Assembly: GCA_015486505.1 (NCBI GenBank)
Contig: WFRP01000336.1
Location: forward strand, 1 to 5,704
Direction: 5' to 3'
Length of the DNA: 5,704 nucleotides
Source of the DNA: Pseudomonadota bacterium
GTDB taxonomy: Bacteria > Desulfobacterota > Anaeroferrophillalia > Anaeroferrophillales > Tharpellaceae
The notes beneath the pieces were generated by a model. It saw only the letters and a list, made by a program, of their open reading frames with translations. It did not search any database and was not told the DNA's origin. The position numbers and the translations under genes are program-made. This document shows positions 1 to 5,658 of the stretch, piece by piece; positions within the stretch are counted from its first letter, which is position 1, and the number at the start of each line of letters is the position of its first letter.

Positions 1-151
1 TAACCTGTAAGGTACTAATGCGGGAACAATCCCCGCAACCCAATTGGGCCTTTGCGGCCCGCAAATAAGTACTCTTATCAGAACATTTTCTTGTTTTTAC
101 AGTTGAAAAAAGCTGTCGAAAAAAACAAGAAAATAACCTGTAAGGTACTAA
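1..151 (-). repeat. Left copy of a dispersed structured repeat, bounded by 18-bp direct repeats
   Basis: This non-coding segment upstream of cysK matches the reverse complement of 5505-5658 in three blocks: 134-151 with 5505-5522 (17/18), 60-91 with 5555-5586 (31/32) and 16-41 with 5633-5658 (23/26). An 18-bp sequence, TAACCTGTAAGGTACTAA, is present perfectly at both 1-18 and 134-151, giving a 133-bp period, so the copy may belong to a tandem array running off the left edge. It contains three stem-loops: 85-134, GGGCC-TTTGC-GGCCC at 46-60, and GCGGG/CCCGC around 20-36. No protein is evident; reading frames through it are simply translations of the repeat. Its function is unknown. It could be a non-autonomous mobile element or an intergenic structured-RNA repeat. 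Confidence 0.8.
85..134 (-). other. Long stem-loop inside the left repeat
   Basis: Bases 85-98 (ATTTTCTTGTTTTT) pair perfectly with 121-134, giving a 14-bp AT-rich stem. Inside it, 99-104 (ACAGTT) pairs with 111-116 (AGCTGT) with one G-U pair, and 117-120 is a bulge. The equivalent place in the right repeat copy forms a different 8-bp stem (5522-5529 with 5554-5561), so the pairing is kept although the bases differ. There is no run of T directly after the stem on the plus strand, so it does not look like a terminator of plus-strand transcription. It ends about 60 nt before cysK and could affect the cysK leader if transcription starts upstream. Confidence 0.7.
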
Positions 152-195
152 ACGGCAAATGATTATTTTTTGCTGACAATTTGACGGAAAAAGTT

Positions 196-1098
196 ATGGA
201 ATACTTTGATATTTTGAATGTTATCGGCAACACTCCGGTTTTGCGCCTGGCAAAAATCTCGGAAATCCCGATTTTTGCCAAAGCCGAATATCTCAATCCC
301 GGCGGCAGTGTCAAGGACAGGGTCGCGAAATTTATGATTTCGCAGGCGGAAAAAAAAGGTTTCCTCAAACCGGGTTCGACCATTGTTGAGGCAACTTCGG
401 GAAATACCGGTATTGCCGTGGCTTTCGTTGGCGTGCATCGCGGTTATCGCGTGATTATCGTGATGCCTGAGGATATGAGCGAAGAGCGGAAAAAAATTAT
501 CAAGGCGCTGGGGGCTGAGCTTGTATTAACCCCGTCGGCGGAGAGTCTGACCGGTTCGGTGGCTAAAGTGAAAGAGCTTGCCGCCGGGATTGAAAATTCG
601 CATATCTTAGGTCAGTTTGAGAATCCGGACAACCCGGAAATTCATTACCGGACTACCGGTTCGGAGCTCTGGAAACAGCTTGAAGGTAATGTTGATGTCT
701 TTGTCGCCGGGGTCGGCAGCGGCGGCTCCCTCGGCGGGGTTGGCCGTTTTTTGAAAGAGCAGAATCCCGATGTGAAGATCGTCGCGGTCGAGCCTGAAAA
801 TTCGGCGGCTTTGCTCGGGCAGGAGCCGGGCCTGCATCAGATTCAGGGGATCGGCGACGGTTTTGTCCCGCCGGTGCTGGATGTATCCCTGATTGATGAA
901 GTGGTAACGGTCAGCGATGATGACGCGATCAGCACGGCCCGCAACCTCGCTCGGTTGGAAAGCCTGTTGATCGGAACCTCGTCCGGCGCTAATGTCTGGG
1001 CGGCTATGCGGATGGCGGAACGTTTCGGGCCGGATAAGCGGATTGCCACAATTTTGCCGGATCGGATTGAGAGATATTTCAGCACGAGTTTAATTTAA
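196..1098 (+). CDS. cysK: Cysteine synthase (O-acetylserine sulfhydrylase), PLP-dependent
   Basis: This enzyme joins O-acetylserine and sulfide to form cysteine in the cytoplasm, the last step of sulfur assimilation. The protein is 300 aa from ATG 196, about the usual length for a fold-type II PLP enzyme. Visible motifs are PGGSVKDR with the PLP-binding lysine K40, the substrate loop TSGNTG (SGNTG at 68-72), the phosphate-binding glycine loop GVGSGGSLGG from 172, and IQGIGDGFVP, which favours CysK over CysM. ATG 196 was chosen over TTG 181 because the TTG has no Shine-Dalgarno sequence and the family normally starts near MEYFDILNVIGNTP; a weak GGA lies 7 nt upstream. The C-terminal signature reads PDRIERYFST, where I remember PSSGERYLST in CysK and CDRGDRYLST in CysM, so Ile291 replaces a normally conserved glycine. 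The gene ends 16 nt before gatA, suggesting cotranscription. No convincing promoter was found in the repeat-filled leader. Confidence 0.93.
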   Translation: MEYFDILNVIGNTPVLRLAKISEIPIFAKAEYLNPGGSVKDRVAKFMISQAEKKGFLKPGSTIVEATSGNTGIAVAFVGVHRGYRVIIVMPEDMSEERKKIIKALGAELVLTPSAESLTGSVAKVKELAAGIENSHILGQFENPDNPEIHYRTTGSELWKQLEGNVDVFVAGVGSGGSLGGVGRFLKEQNPDVKIVAVEPENSAALLGQEPGLHQIQGIGDGFVPPVLDVSLIDEVVTVSDDDAISTARNLARLESLLIGTSSGANVWAAMRMAERFGPDKRIATILPDRIERYFSTSLI

Positions 1099-1114
1099 GC
1101 AGGATTTATTTGTT

Positions 1115-2599
1115 ATGGAACTCTATAATTATTCGTTAGAGAGTCTCAGCCGGCAGCTGGCGGCCGGTGAGATTTCATCAGTTGAATTAACCCGGTCGGT
1201 GCTGGAGCGGATCGCGGAAGTTGACGGTAAAATCGGCTCCTATCTTACGGTTGACGAAGCCGGCGCTCTGCTGCAGGCGGAAGCCGCCGATGTGAAACTA
1301 CGCGGCAACGGCTCCGGCAAAACCACGCCGTTGACCGGAATTCCAATAGGTCTGAAGGACCTTATTTCAACTGTCGGTTTGCCGACAACCTGCGCTTCAA
1401 AGATGCTTATCGATTACCGGCCGGAATATGACGCGACTGTGGTTCAGCGCCTGCGTGAGGCCGGCGCGGTTATTACCGGCAAGCTCAATATGGATGAATT
1501 CGCTATGGGTTCGTCGACGGAAAACTCAGCCCTGCGGAAAACCTGTAATCCCTGGGATACGGGGCGGGTGCCGGGCGGCTCCAGCGGCGGCTCGACCGCG
1601 GCCGTGGCCGCGGGTACCGCAATTGCGACCTTAGGTTCCGATACCGGCGGCTCAATCCGGCAGCCGGCATCTTTTTGCGGCGTGGTCGGCCTGAAACCGA
1701 CTTACGGCCGGGTTTCACGCTATGGCTTAATCGCTTTTGCCTCATCTTTGGATCAGATTGGCCCTGTAACCTTGACGGTTGCCGATGCCGCGCTGCTGCT
1801 GGGTGTGATTGCCGGTTATGATGAGCGGGATTCCACCTCGATTAATCAGCCTTTAGATGATTATTACGGCAATCTGCAAAAAGATATTAAAGGCCTTAAA
1901 ATCGGGCTGCCGCAGGAGTATTTCAGCGCCGGGCTTGATGCGGAAGTTGAAACCGCGGTCCGTAAAGCCTGCGCTCAGTTGGCTGAAACCGGAGCTCTGC
2001 TTGATGAAGAGATCTCCCTGCCGCATACCGATTTCGCGGTGGCGACTTATTATATTTTAGCCACGGCTGAGGCTTCTTCCAACCTCGCCCGTTACGACGG
2101 CGTTAAATACGGTTTTCGCTCCGAGAGTTCCGAGGGGCTTCTGGAGATGTATCGTACGACCCGGGCTCAGGGTTTCGGGGCTGAAGTCAAGCGCCGGATT
2201 ATGCTGGGAACCTATGCTTTATCGTCGGGTTATTATGATGCCTATTATCGCAAGGCCCAGCAGGTACGCACCCTGATTACCCGTGATTTTGATAAAGTAT
2301 TTGCTGATTGCGACATCATCGCGGCCCCGGTCTGTCCGACCCCGGCTTTTGCTTTCGGGGAAAAAATCGACGATCCTCTGGCGATGTATCTTTCCGATAT
2401 TCTGACAATTCCGGTTAACCTGGCCGGGCTTCCGGCAATCTCGGTACCCTGCGGTTTTACCAAGGCCGGTCTGCCGATTGGTTTGCAGCTTATAGCCAAA
2501 CCTTTTGCTGAGGCGACCCTGCTCAATGTCGCCTGGCAATACGAGCAGCTGGGCGGCTGGTCCGGCCGGCGGCCGGAACTGGTTAAGGAGGCTAAGTAA
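1115..2599 (+). CDS. gatA: Asp-tRNA(Asn)/Glu-tRNA(Gln) amidotransferase subunit A
   Basis: GatA is the glutaminase subunit of GatCAB. It releases ammonia from glutamine, which is channelled to GatB to convert Glu-tRNA(Gln) or Asp-tRNA(Asn) into the correctly charged Gln- or Asn-tRNA. The 494-aa product is full length for the amidase-signature family. The Ser-cisSer-Lys triad is intact: K81 in GIPIGLKDL, S156 in PGGSSGGS, and the nucleophile S180 in GSDTGGSIRQP, followed by the family stretch GVVGLKPTYGRVSRYGL. The N-terminus (ELYNYSLESLSRQLAAGEIS) is typical of the family. AGGA at 1101-1104 supports ATG 1115. The gene sits 16 nt after cysK and 5 nt before gatB. gatC, often adjacent in bacteria, is absent here. 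No truncation or frameshift is seen. Confidence 0.97.
   Translation: MELYNYSLESLSRQLAAGEISSVELTRSVLERIAEVDGKIGSYLTVDEAGALLQAEAADVKLRGNGSGKTTPLTGIPIGLKDLISTVGLPTTCASKMLIDYRPEYDATVVQRLREAGAVITGKLNMDEFAMGSSTENSALRKTCNPWDTGRVPGGSSGGSTAAVAAGTAIATLGSDTGGSIRQPASFCGVVGLKPTYGRVSRYGLIAFASSLDQIGPVTLTVADAALLLGVIAGYDERDSTSINQPLDDYYGNLQKDIKGLKIGLPQEYFSAGLDAEVETAVRKACAQLAETGALLDEEISLPHTDFAVATYYILATAEASSNLARYDGVKYGFRSESSEGLLEMYRTTRAQGFGAEVKRRIMLGTYALSSGYYDAYYRKAQQVRTLITRDFDKVFADCDIIAAPVCPTPAFAFGEKIDDPLAMYLSDILTIPVNLAGLPAISVPCGFTKAGLPIGLQLIAKPFAEATLLNVAWQYEQLGGWSGRRPELVKEAK
2585..2591 (+). promoter_or_regulatory. Strong Shine-Dalgarno for gatB, inside gatA
   Basis: AAGGAGG lies within the last codons of gatA, 13 nt upstream of the gatB ATG at 2605. 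The match is very good but the spacing is longer than the usual 5-9 nt. Because the gatA stop (2597-2599) falls between this site and the gatB start, translation of the two subunits is probably coupled, which would help keep them equimolar. Confidence 0.7.
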
Positions 2600-2604
2600 C
2601 TGTT

Positions 2605-4038
2605 ATGGATTATGAAATCGTTATCGGCCTTGAAGTTCATTGTCAACTTTTGACTGAAACTAAAATTTTTTGCGGCTGTTCGACCAATTTCGGCAATCAG
2701 CCCAATGAAAATACCTGCCCGGTCTGTACCGGAATGCCCGGAGCCCTGCCGGTGTTGAATCGTAAAGTGGTTGATTTCGCGATGCGGGCGGGCCTGGCTA
2801 CCGATTGCGCAATTACGCAGTCAAGTATCTTTGCCCGGAAAAACTATTTCTATCCTGATCTGCCCAAAGGTTATCAGATCTCCCAGTTTGAGCTGCCGAT
2901 CTGTCTTAACGGCCATCTTGATATTGAGGTTGAGGGCGAGAGTAAACGGATCGGCATCACCCGGATTCATATGGAAGAGGATGCCGGGAAACTGGTGCAC
3001 CCGGAGTATGAAACCGGGGTCAGTTTTGTTGACTATAACCGCGCCTGTGTGCCGCTGATCGAGATTGTCAGTGAGCCGGATATGCGAAGTTCCGCCGAAG
3101 CCGTGGCTTATCTTAAAGCGCTCCGTGATATTATGGTTTACCTTGAGATTTGTGACGGCAATATGGAGGAGGGCAGCTTCCGCTGTGACGCGAATATTTC
3201 GCTCAGGCGCTGGGGCGCGCCTGAGTTCGGTATTCGGGCGGAATTGAAAAATATGAACTCATTTCGCAACGTTCAGCGGGCGATTGATTATGAAGTCGAG
3301 CGCCAGAGTGATATCCTTGACGGCGGCGGCACGGTGATCCAGGAGACCCGGCTCTGGAACGTCGAGCGCGGGATGACAATGTCGATGCGGGGCAAGGAAG
3401 AGGCCCACGACTACCGCTATTTCCCCGATCCCGACCTGCTGCCGGTGGTAATTGATGATGCCTGGATTGAAGATGTGCGCCAGAGCCTGCCGGAATTGCC
3501 TCAGGCCAAACGGCAGCGTTTTGCTGCCGATTACGCTCTTCCGGCAGCCGATGCCGAAGTTCTGACTGCGGATCGTGATCTGGCCGATTATTTTGAAGCG
3601 ACGGTCAAATTTTTCTCTCAGCCCAAGGCGATTGCCAACTGGATTATGGCCGAGATGCTTAAATATCTTAATGAAGATAAGATCAGCATTCTTAAAAGCC
3701 CGGTAACCCCTCAGGGTCTGGCTGAACTTCTGCGGTTGATTGCCGACGGGACTATCAGCGGCAAAATCGCGAAACAGGTTTTCGCGCAAATGTACAGTCA
3801 GTCCGACAATGATCCCCGGCGGATAGTCGCCGATCAGGGCCTGGCCCAGATGTCGGATTCCGGCGAATTGATTGCGATGGTTGAAGAGATTCTCGCCGCA
3901 AATTCCGACAAGGTTAAAGAGTATCAGGGCGGCAAAACCAAAATGTTCGGTTTTTTTGTCGGGCAGGTTATGAAAAAGAGCAAAGGTCAGGCCAACCCGC
4001 AGATGGTTAACGAACTGATTAAAGAGCGGATTGGTTAG
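2605..4038 (+). CDS. gatB: Asp-tRNA(Asn)/Glu-tRNA(Gln) amidotransferase subunit B
   Basis: GatB is the kinase/transamidase subunit of GatCAB. It phosphorylates the side-chain carboxyl of the mischarged aminoacyl-tRNA and amidates it with ammonia from GatA. The 477-aa product is full length. GLEVH (8-12) and HMEEDAGK (122-129) carry the E10, H12 and E125 metal/active-site residues known from GatB structures. The zinc-binding cysteines C23, C25, C38 and C41 are all present (FCGCS and TCPVC). The signature stretch at about 260-281 (SMRGKEEAHDYRYFPDPD) is intact, and the C-terminal third is the helical GatB/YqeY domain that contacts tRNA. ATG 2605 is 5 nt after gatA. The last 49 nt of the gene are repeated 1,122 bp downstream with two changes, both altering amino acids (N to D, I to F), so this C-terminus (ANPQMVNELIKERIG) may not be the ancestral one. 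Confidence 0.97.
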   Translation: MDYEIVIGLEVHCQLLTETKIFCGCSTNFGNQPNENTCPVCTGMPGALPVLNRKVVDFAMRAGLATDCAITQSSIFARKNYFYPDLPKGYQISQFELPICLNGHLDIEVEGESKRIGITRIHMEEDAGKLVHPEYETGVSFVDYNRACVPLIEIVSEPDMRSSAEAVAYLKALRDIMVYLEICDGNMEEGSFRCDANISLRRWGAPEFGIRAELKNMNSFRNVQRAIDYEVERQSDILDGGGTVIQETRLWNVERGMTMSMRGKEEAHDYRYFPDPDLLPVVIDDAWIEDVRQSLPELPQAKRQRFAADYALPAADAEVLTADRDLADYFEATVKFFSQPKAIANWIMAEMLKYLNEDKISILKSPVTPQGLAELLRLIADGTISGKIAKQVFAQMYSQSDNDPRRIVADQGLAQMSDSGELIAMVEEILAANSDKVKEYQGGKTKMFGFFVGQVMKKSKGQANPQMVNELIKERIG

Positions 4039-4040
4039 TG
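3990..4040 (+). repeat. Direct repeat, proximal copy (gatB 3' end)
   Basis: These 51 nt, covering the last 15 gatB sense codons, the TAG stop and two following bases, match 5112-5162 at 49 of 51 positions. The differences are 4009 A versus 5131 G and 4030 A versus 5152 T. The match stops abruptly at both ends. The copies are in the same orientation and frame a 1,122-bp unit containing the toxin-antitoxin pair, resembling attL/attR of an element integrated at a gene 3' end. Confidence 0.9.
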
Positions 4041-4082
4041 GCAACGTCAATTTTATTATCAAATATAACAGAAAACTCACCT

Positions 4083-4111
4083 GCCGGGAATCAGCGAAGC
4101 GGTTTCCCGGC
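4083..4111. terminator. Stem-loop between convergent gatB and toxin gene, possible bidirectional terminator
   Basis: GCCGGGAA (4083-4090) pairs perfectly with TTCCCGGC (4104-4111), an 8-bp GC-rich stem with a 13-nt loop. It lies 45 nt after the gatB stop and 16 nt beyond the toxin stop of the convergent gene, the right place to end both transcripts. Neither side has a clean T-run directly after the stem, so intrinsic termination is only probable. It lies inside the 1,122-bp unit, so if that unit is inserted, the hairpin came with it. Confidence 0.5.
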
Positions 4112-4126
4112 CAAGTGAAGTGCGGG

Positions 4127-4435
4127 CTATCCTATTTCCCATTTTTGTAGGGATTGATTATTTAAGTCTCTATAAGAATTAACAACGGTAATGATATCAA
4201 TATAGTTTTTCTTGATCTGATATATGATTCGATAAGGTCTATAAATAAGTTCTCTGATCAATTCATTCTGAGCCTCTGGGACCTCTCTGCCCATTTCCGG
4301 AAACGTGGACAAAGGATCTACTCCGGCAATTAGTTTTTCAATAAATCGTGTCGCATAAACATCTGAATCTCTAGAAATATATGCTTTGATCTCTTTTAAA
4401 TCCTGAAGAGCATTATCTGTCCAGTTGATTTTCAT
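4127..4435 (-). CDS. ParE/RelE-fold toxin of a type II toxin-antitoxin pair
   Basis: The 102-aa product has the layout of the ParE/RelE superfamily: WTDNALQDLKEIKAYI (5-20) with the alanine/leucine helix pattern, a second helix ATRFIEKL (28-35), FPEMGREVPE (45-54), IRELIYRPYRIIYQI (60-74) and a final strand DIITVVNSYRDL (80-91). The YRIIY strand and closing R-D-L are typical. The histidine often seen in the final V-x-H-x-x-R segment is Asn86 here. Such toxins either block DNA gyrase (ParE) or cut mRNA on the ribosome (RelE); the sequence alone does not decide. It follows the antitoxin gene with a 4-nt ATGA overlap and no Shine-Dalgarno of its own, so translation is probably coupled. The region is visibly more AT-rich than gatB, suggesting acquisition. 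Confidence 0.88.
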   Translation of the reverse strand: MKINWTDNALQDLKEIKAYISRDSDVYATRFIEKLIAGVDPLSTFPEMGREVPEAQNELIRELIYRPYRIIYQIKKNYIDIITVVNSYRDLNNQSLQKWEIG

Positions 4436-4620
4436 CGTTGTGAAAACATCTTTTTTACATCTTCATGTGAGGTAACTCTTCCAGACTTGCTGTCTTCAAC
4501 CCCTTTTTCAATTTTTTGCTTTACATATATTTCATACATAATATCATCCCAGGTAGAATTTTTAGGCATTGAACTAATTAAATTTACTGCGTTATCAACT
4601 ATTGTTGTTTGTGTTTGCAT
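4432..4620 (-). CDS. Antitoxin partner of the downstream ParE/RelE-like toxin
   Basis: This 62-aa protein is encoded immediately upstream of the toxin gene and overlaps it by 4 nt, the normal antitoxin-first order. The sequence has a short N-terminal segment, then STWDDIMYEIYVKQKIEKG (22-40), a predicted amphipathic helix, and a charged tail SGRVTSHEDVKKMF. From memory this WDDIMYEIYVxQKIExG pattern occurs in small antitoxins paired with RelE/ParE toxins. I see no obvious ribbon-helix-helix or helix-turn-helix, so whether it binds its own promoter is unclear. The ATG at 4620-4618 has a good GAGGAG site. The role is inferred mainly from pairing with the toxin: it should bind and neutralise it in the cytoplasm. 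Confidence 0.82.
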   Translation of the reverse strand: MQTQTTIVDNAVNLISSMPKNSTWDDIMYEIYVKQKIEKGVEDSKSGRVTSHEDVKKMFSQR

Positions 4621-4629
4621 TTATATTTT

Positions 4630-4635
4630 CTCCTC
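4630..4635 (-). promoter_or_regulatory. Shine-Dalgarno of the antitoxin gene
   Basis: Read on the minus strand this is GAGGAG, 9 nt upstream of the ATG at 4620. It is the only clear ribosome site in the toxin-antitoxin pair and supports the chosen antitoxin start. Only 11 nt separate it from the inverted-repeat element beginning at 4647. Confidence 0.75.
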
Positions 4636-4646
4636 TTTTATTTATT

Positions 4647-4819
4647 GATGGCGTCGTAAAAACTCTTCATCTGCTGCGTTACCATTCAACCTTCGTCACT
4701 GCGGCGTACTCTATGTACGCCTCATTCCTCAGGTTTCGGGTGCCTTGCGCCCAACGGAAGTGCCCTTGGGGTGCATATGAAGTTTTTTACTTAGCCATCG
4801 AGTTTTTGACTTTTTACGA
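4647..4819. repeat. MITE/REP-like element with imperfect terminal inverted repeats
   Basis: The left end (4647-4670) reads GATGGC, then GTAAAAA, then CTTCAT; the reverse complement of 4777-4799 reads GATGGC, GTAAAAA, ACTTCAT, with three central mismatches and one gap. The core is therefore a 153-bp unit with ~23-bp inverted ends. Inside is a perfect 7-bp hairpin, GGCGTAC-TCTAT-GTACGCC (4703-4721). Just beyond the right end, GACTTTTTACGA (4808-4819) is a further inverted match to the left end. No clear target-site duplication is seen. From memory, sequences of this kind are dispersed in high copy in Desulfobacterota, which I could not check. An open frame across it and the antitoxin start is a by-product of the repeat. 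It adjoins the antitoxin leader, so any promoter for that pair probably lies partly inside it. Confidence 0.75.
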
Positions 4820-5111
4820 GTTTGTCATTTATTTATTAAATCAATTTTCTGAGTTAGGTTAAATGATTTGCAAAAAAACACCATAAAACCTGTAAAACTA
4901 CCACTTACACCAAGTTAGAAAGTTGAGTTATTATAATATATATTGATGTAAAGAATAATTCAAATTTTAAGTTGATTTCTAAACATCAACATTAACATTA
5001 ACACAGGCATTAATTTTTTGTAAAGCGGGATGATTGATGAATCAATTGAACTGAGCCACGGGTTGATGTTAACAGGGTGAGGTTAATTTTTTAATTTTGT
5101 AGTTGTATGAT
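4820..5111. other. AT-rich intergenic stretch without a gene
   Basis: No reading frame of convincing length or composition is seen on either strand. It holds a short tandem run at 4982-5005, a 14-nt palindrome at 5033-5046 (ATTGAT-GA-ATCAAT) and a 9-bp inverted pair, AACATCAAC (4982-4990) with GTTGATGTT (5062-5070). None matches a regulatory site I recognise. It is the right-hand part of the 1,122-bp unit framed by the gatB 3'-end repeats. Confidence 0.6.
4982..5005 (+). repeat. Short tandem hexamer run
   Basis: Four 6-bp units follow each other: AACATC, AACATT, AACATT, AACACA. The first unit and the next three bases also form one arm of a 9-bp inverted pair with 5062-5070. The run is short and could arise by slippage. 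Confidence 0.6.
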
Positions 5112-5162
5112 GGCCAACCCGCAGATGGTTGACGAACTGATTAAAGAGCGGTTTGGTTAGTG
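5112..5162 (+). repeat. Direct repeat, distal copy of the gatB 3' end
   Basis: This is the second copy of the 51-nt repeat at 3990-4040, 49/51 identical at an offset of 1,122 bp. It ends with the same TAG stop and the following TG, then diverges. It is followed by unrelated sequence (GAGGGAGG...), whereas the proximal copy is followed by GCAACG, so one of the two downstream flanks is probably the original gatB flank. Confidence 0.9.
5113..5160 (+). pseudogene. gatB: Orphan gatB C-terminal fragment
   Basis: In the gatB frame this encodes ANPQMVDELIKERFG and the stop, the last 15 residues of GatB with N-to-D and I-to-F changes. The codon before it is ATG (5110-5112), with another ATG at 5107, so a 17-codon mini-frame exists, but it has no Shine-Dalgarno and is unlikely to be translated. 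It is either a duplicated tail or the displaced original 3' end of gatB. Confidence 0.85.
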
Positions 5163-5504
5163 AGGGAGGTTGTTCTATAACGTTTTTTTTCTCAGGCAAC
5201 TTTCAAGTGGGACTTTTTTGACGCATGGACTGTGTCACTGCTGTCGCATTTGAGCTGAGACACGGAATCGCTGCTTTGCCGGTTTCGCGGTTGGTCGGCA
5301 GCCGGTGCCGACAGGTTGTGAGCGTGTTTCCGCATTTATGGTAAAAATTTAATATAATTAATTATTTATGGATAATTTGTAAAGTTTTTGCAGTTGGTAT
5401 TGTTTGGTATTGTTGTCCGAATGTGAGTGAAAAAAAGCACAGTTTAAAGGTGAACTGGACATTTGGCATTAAAACTGCTACAAGTGCTGCAAACAACTTG
5501 GTTG
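5163..5504. other. Gene-free stretch with a GC-rich island (5213-5344)
   Basis: About 130 bp of distinctly GC-richer sequence sits between AT-rich flanks. It contains a perfect 7-bp hairpin, GTCGGCA-GCCGG-TGCCGAC (5294-5312), and a weaker GTGTC/GACAC pair (5232-5236 with 5259-5263). Two small frames overlap in it: a 39-codon plus-strand frame (5225-5344) and a minus-strand frame of about 47 codons beginning near 5334. Neither has a ribosome site or a family I recognise, so I call no gene. It may be a remnant of a mobile element or a structured RNA. A perfect 10-bp tandem duplication (TGGTATTGTT twice) lies at 5395-5414. Confidence 0.5.
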
Positions 5505-5658
5505 TTAGTGCCTTACAGGTTATTTTCTGCACCAAAAAACAAGATTTAACAGTCAGAAAATGTTCTGATAAGAGCACTTATTTGCGACCAGCGGAAGTGC
5601 CCCTGGGGTATGGGCCAAAAAAGGCTCCGTTTGGGTTGCGGGATCTGTTCCCGCATTA
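5505..5658 (+). repeat. Right copy of the dispersed structured repeat, inverted relative to the left copy
   Basis: It matches the reverse complement of 16-151 in three blocks (17/18, 31/32 and 23/26 identical). Between blocks one and two, 5522-5529 (ATTTTCTG) pairs with 5554-5561 (CAGAAAAT), occupying the place of the long stem at 85-134 in the left copy. Between blocks two and three it has extra bases compared with the left copy, including 5592-5609, which match 17 of 18 bases of the MITE-like element at 4755-4772. Unlike the left copy, it lacks the second 18-bp boundary repeat at its far end. A frame of about 78 codons running into it from GTG 5423 is not supported as a gene because its second half is this repeat. 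Confidence 0.8.

Noticed and set aside
1..151. CRISPR array suggested by the 18-bp direct repeats
   Set aside because: Only two repeat units 133 bp apart are present, with a long structured interval rather than short unique spacers, and there are no cas genes.
181..195. TTG at 181 as the cysK start
   Set aside because: It has no ribosome site upstream and would add five residues not expected in the family; ATG 196 fits the usual N-terminus.
3259..4080. Long minus-strand open frame (273 codons) opposite gatB
   Set aside because: It is antisense to an intact, highly conserved gene and its composition reflects the reverse of gatB codons; no domain or ribosome site supports it.
4602..4862. Plus-strand open frame of 86 codons across the inverted-repeat element
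   Set aside because: It overlaps the antitoxin start on the opposite strand, lacks a ribosome site, and most of its length is the MITE-like repeat.
3990..5162. Integron cassette (attC) interpretation of the toxin-antitoxin unit
   Set aside because: The flanking repeats are gatB coding sequence without the GTTRRRY/RYYYAAC boxes and paired arms of attC sites, and no integron integrase is in the window.
5294..5312. tRNA or rRNA fragment in the GC-rich island
   Set aside because: There is one 7-bp hairpin only; no cloverleaf arms, TTCRANY-like T-loop or acceptor pairing could be found around it.
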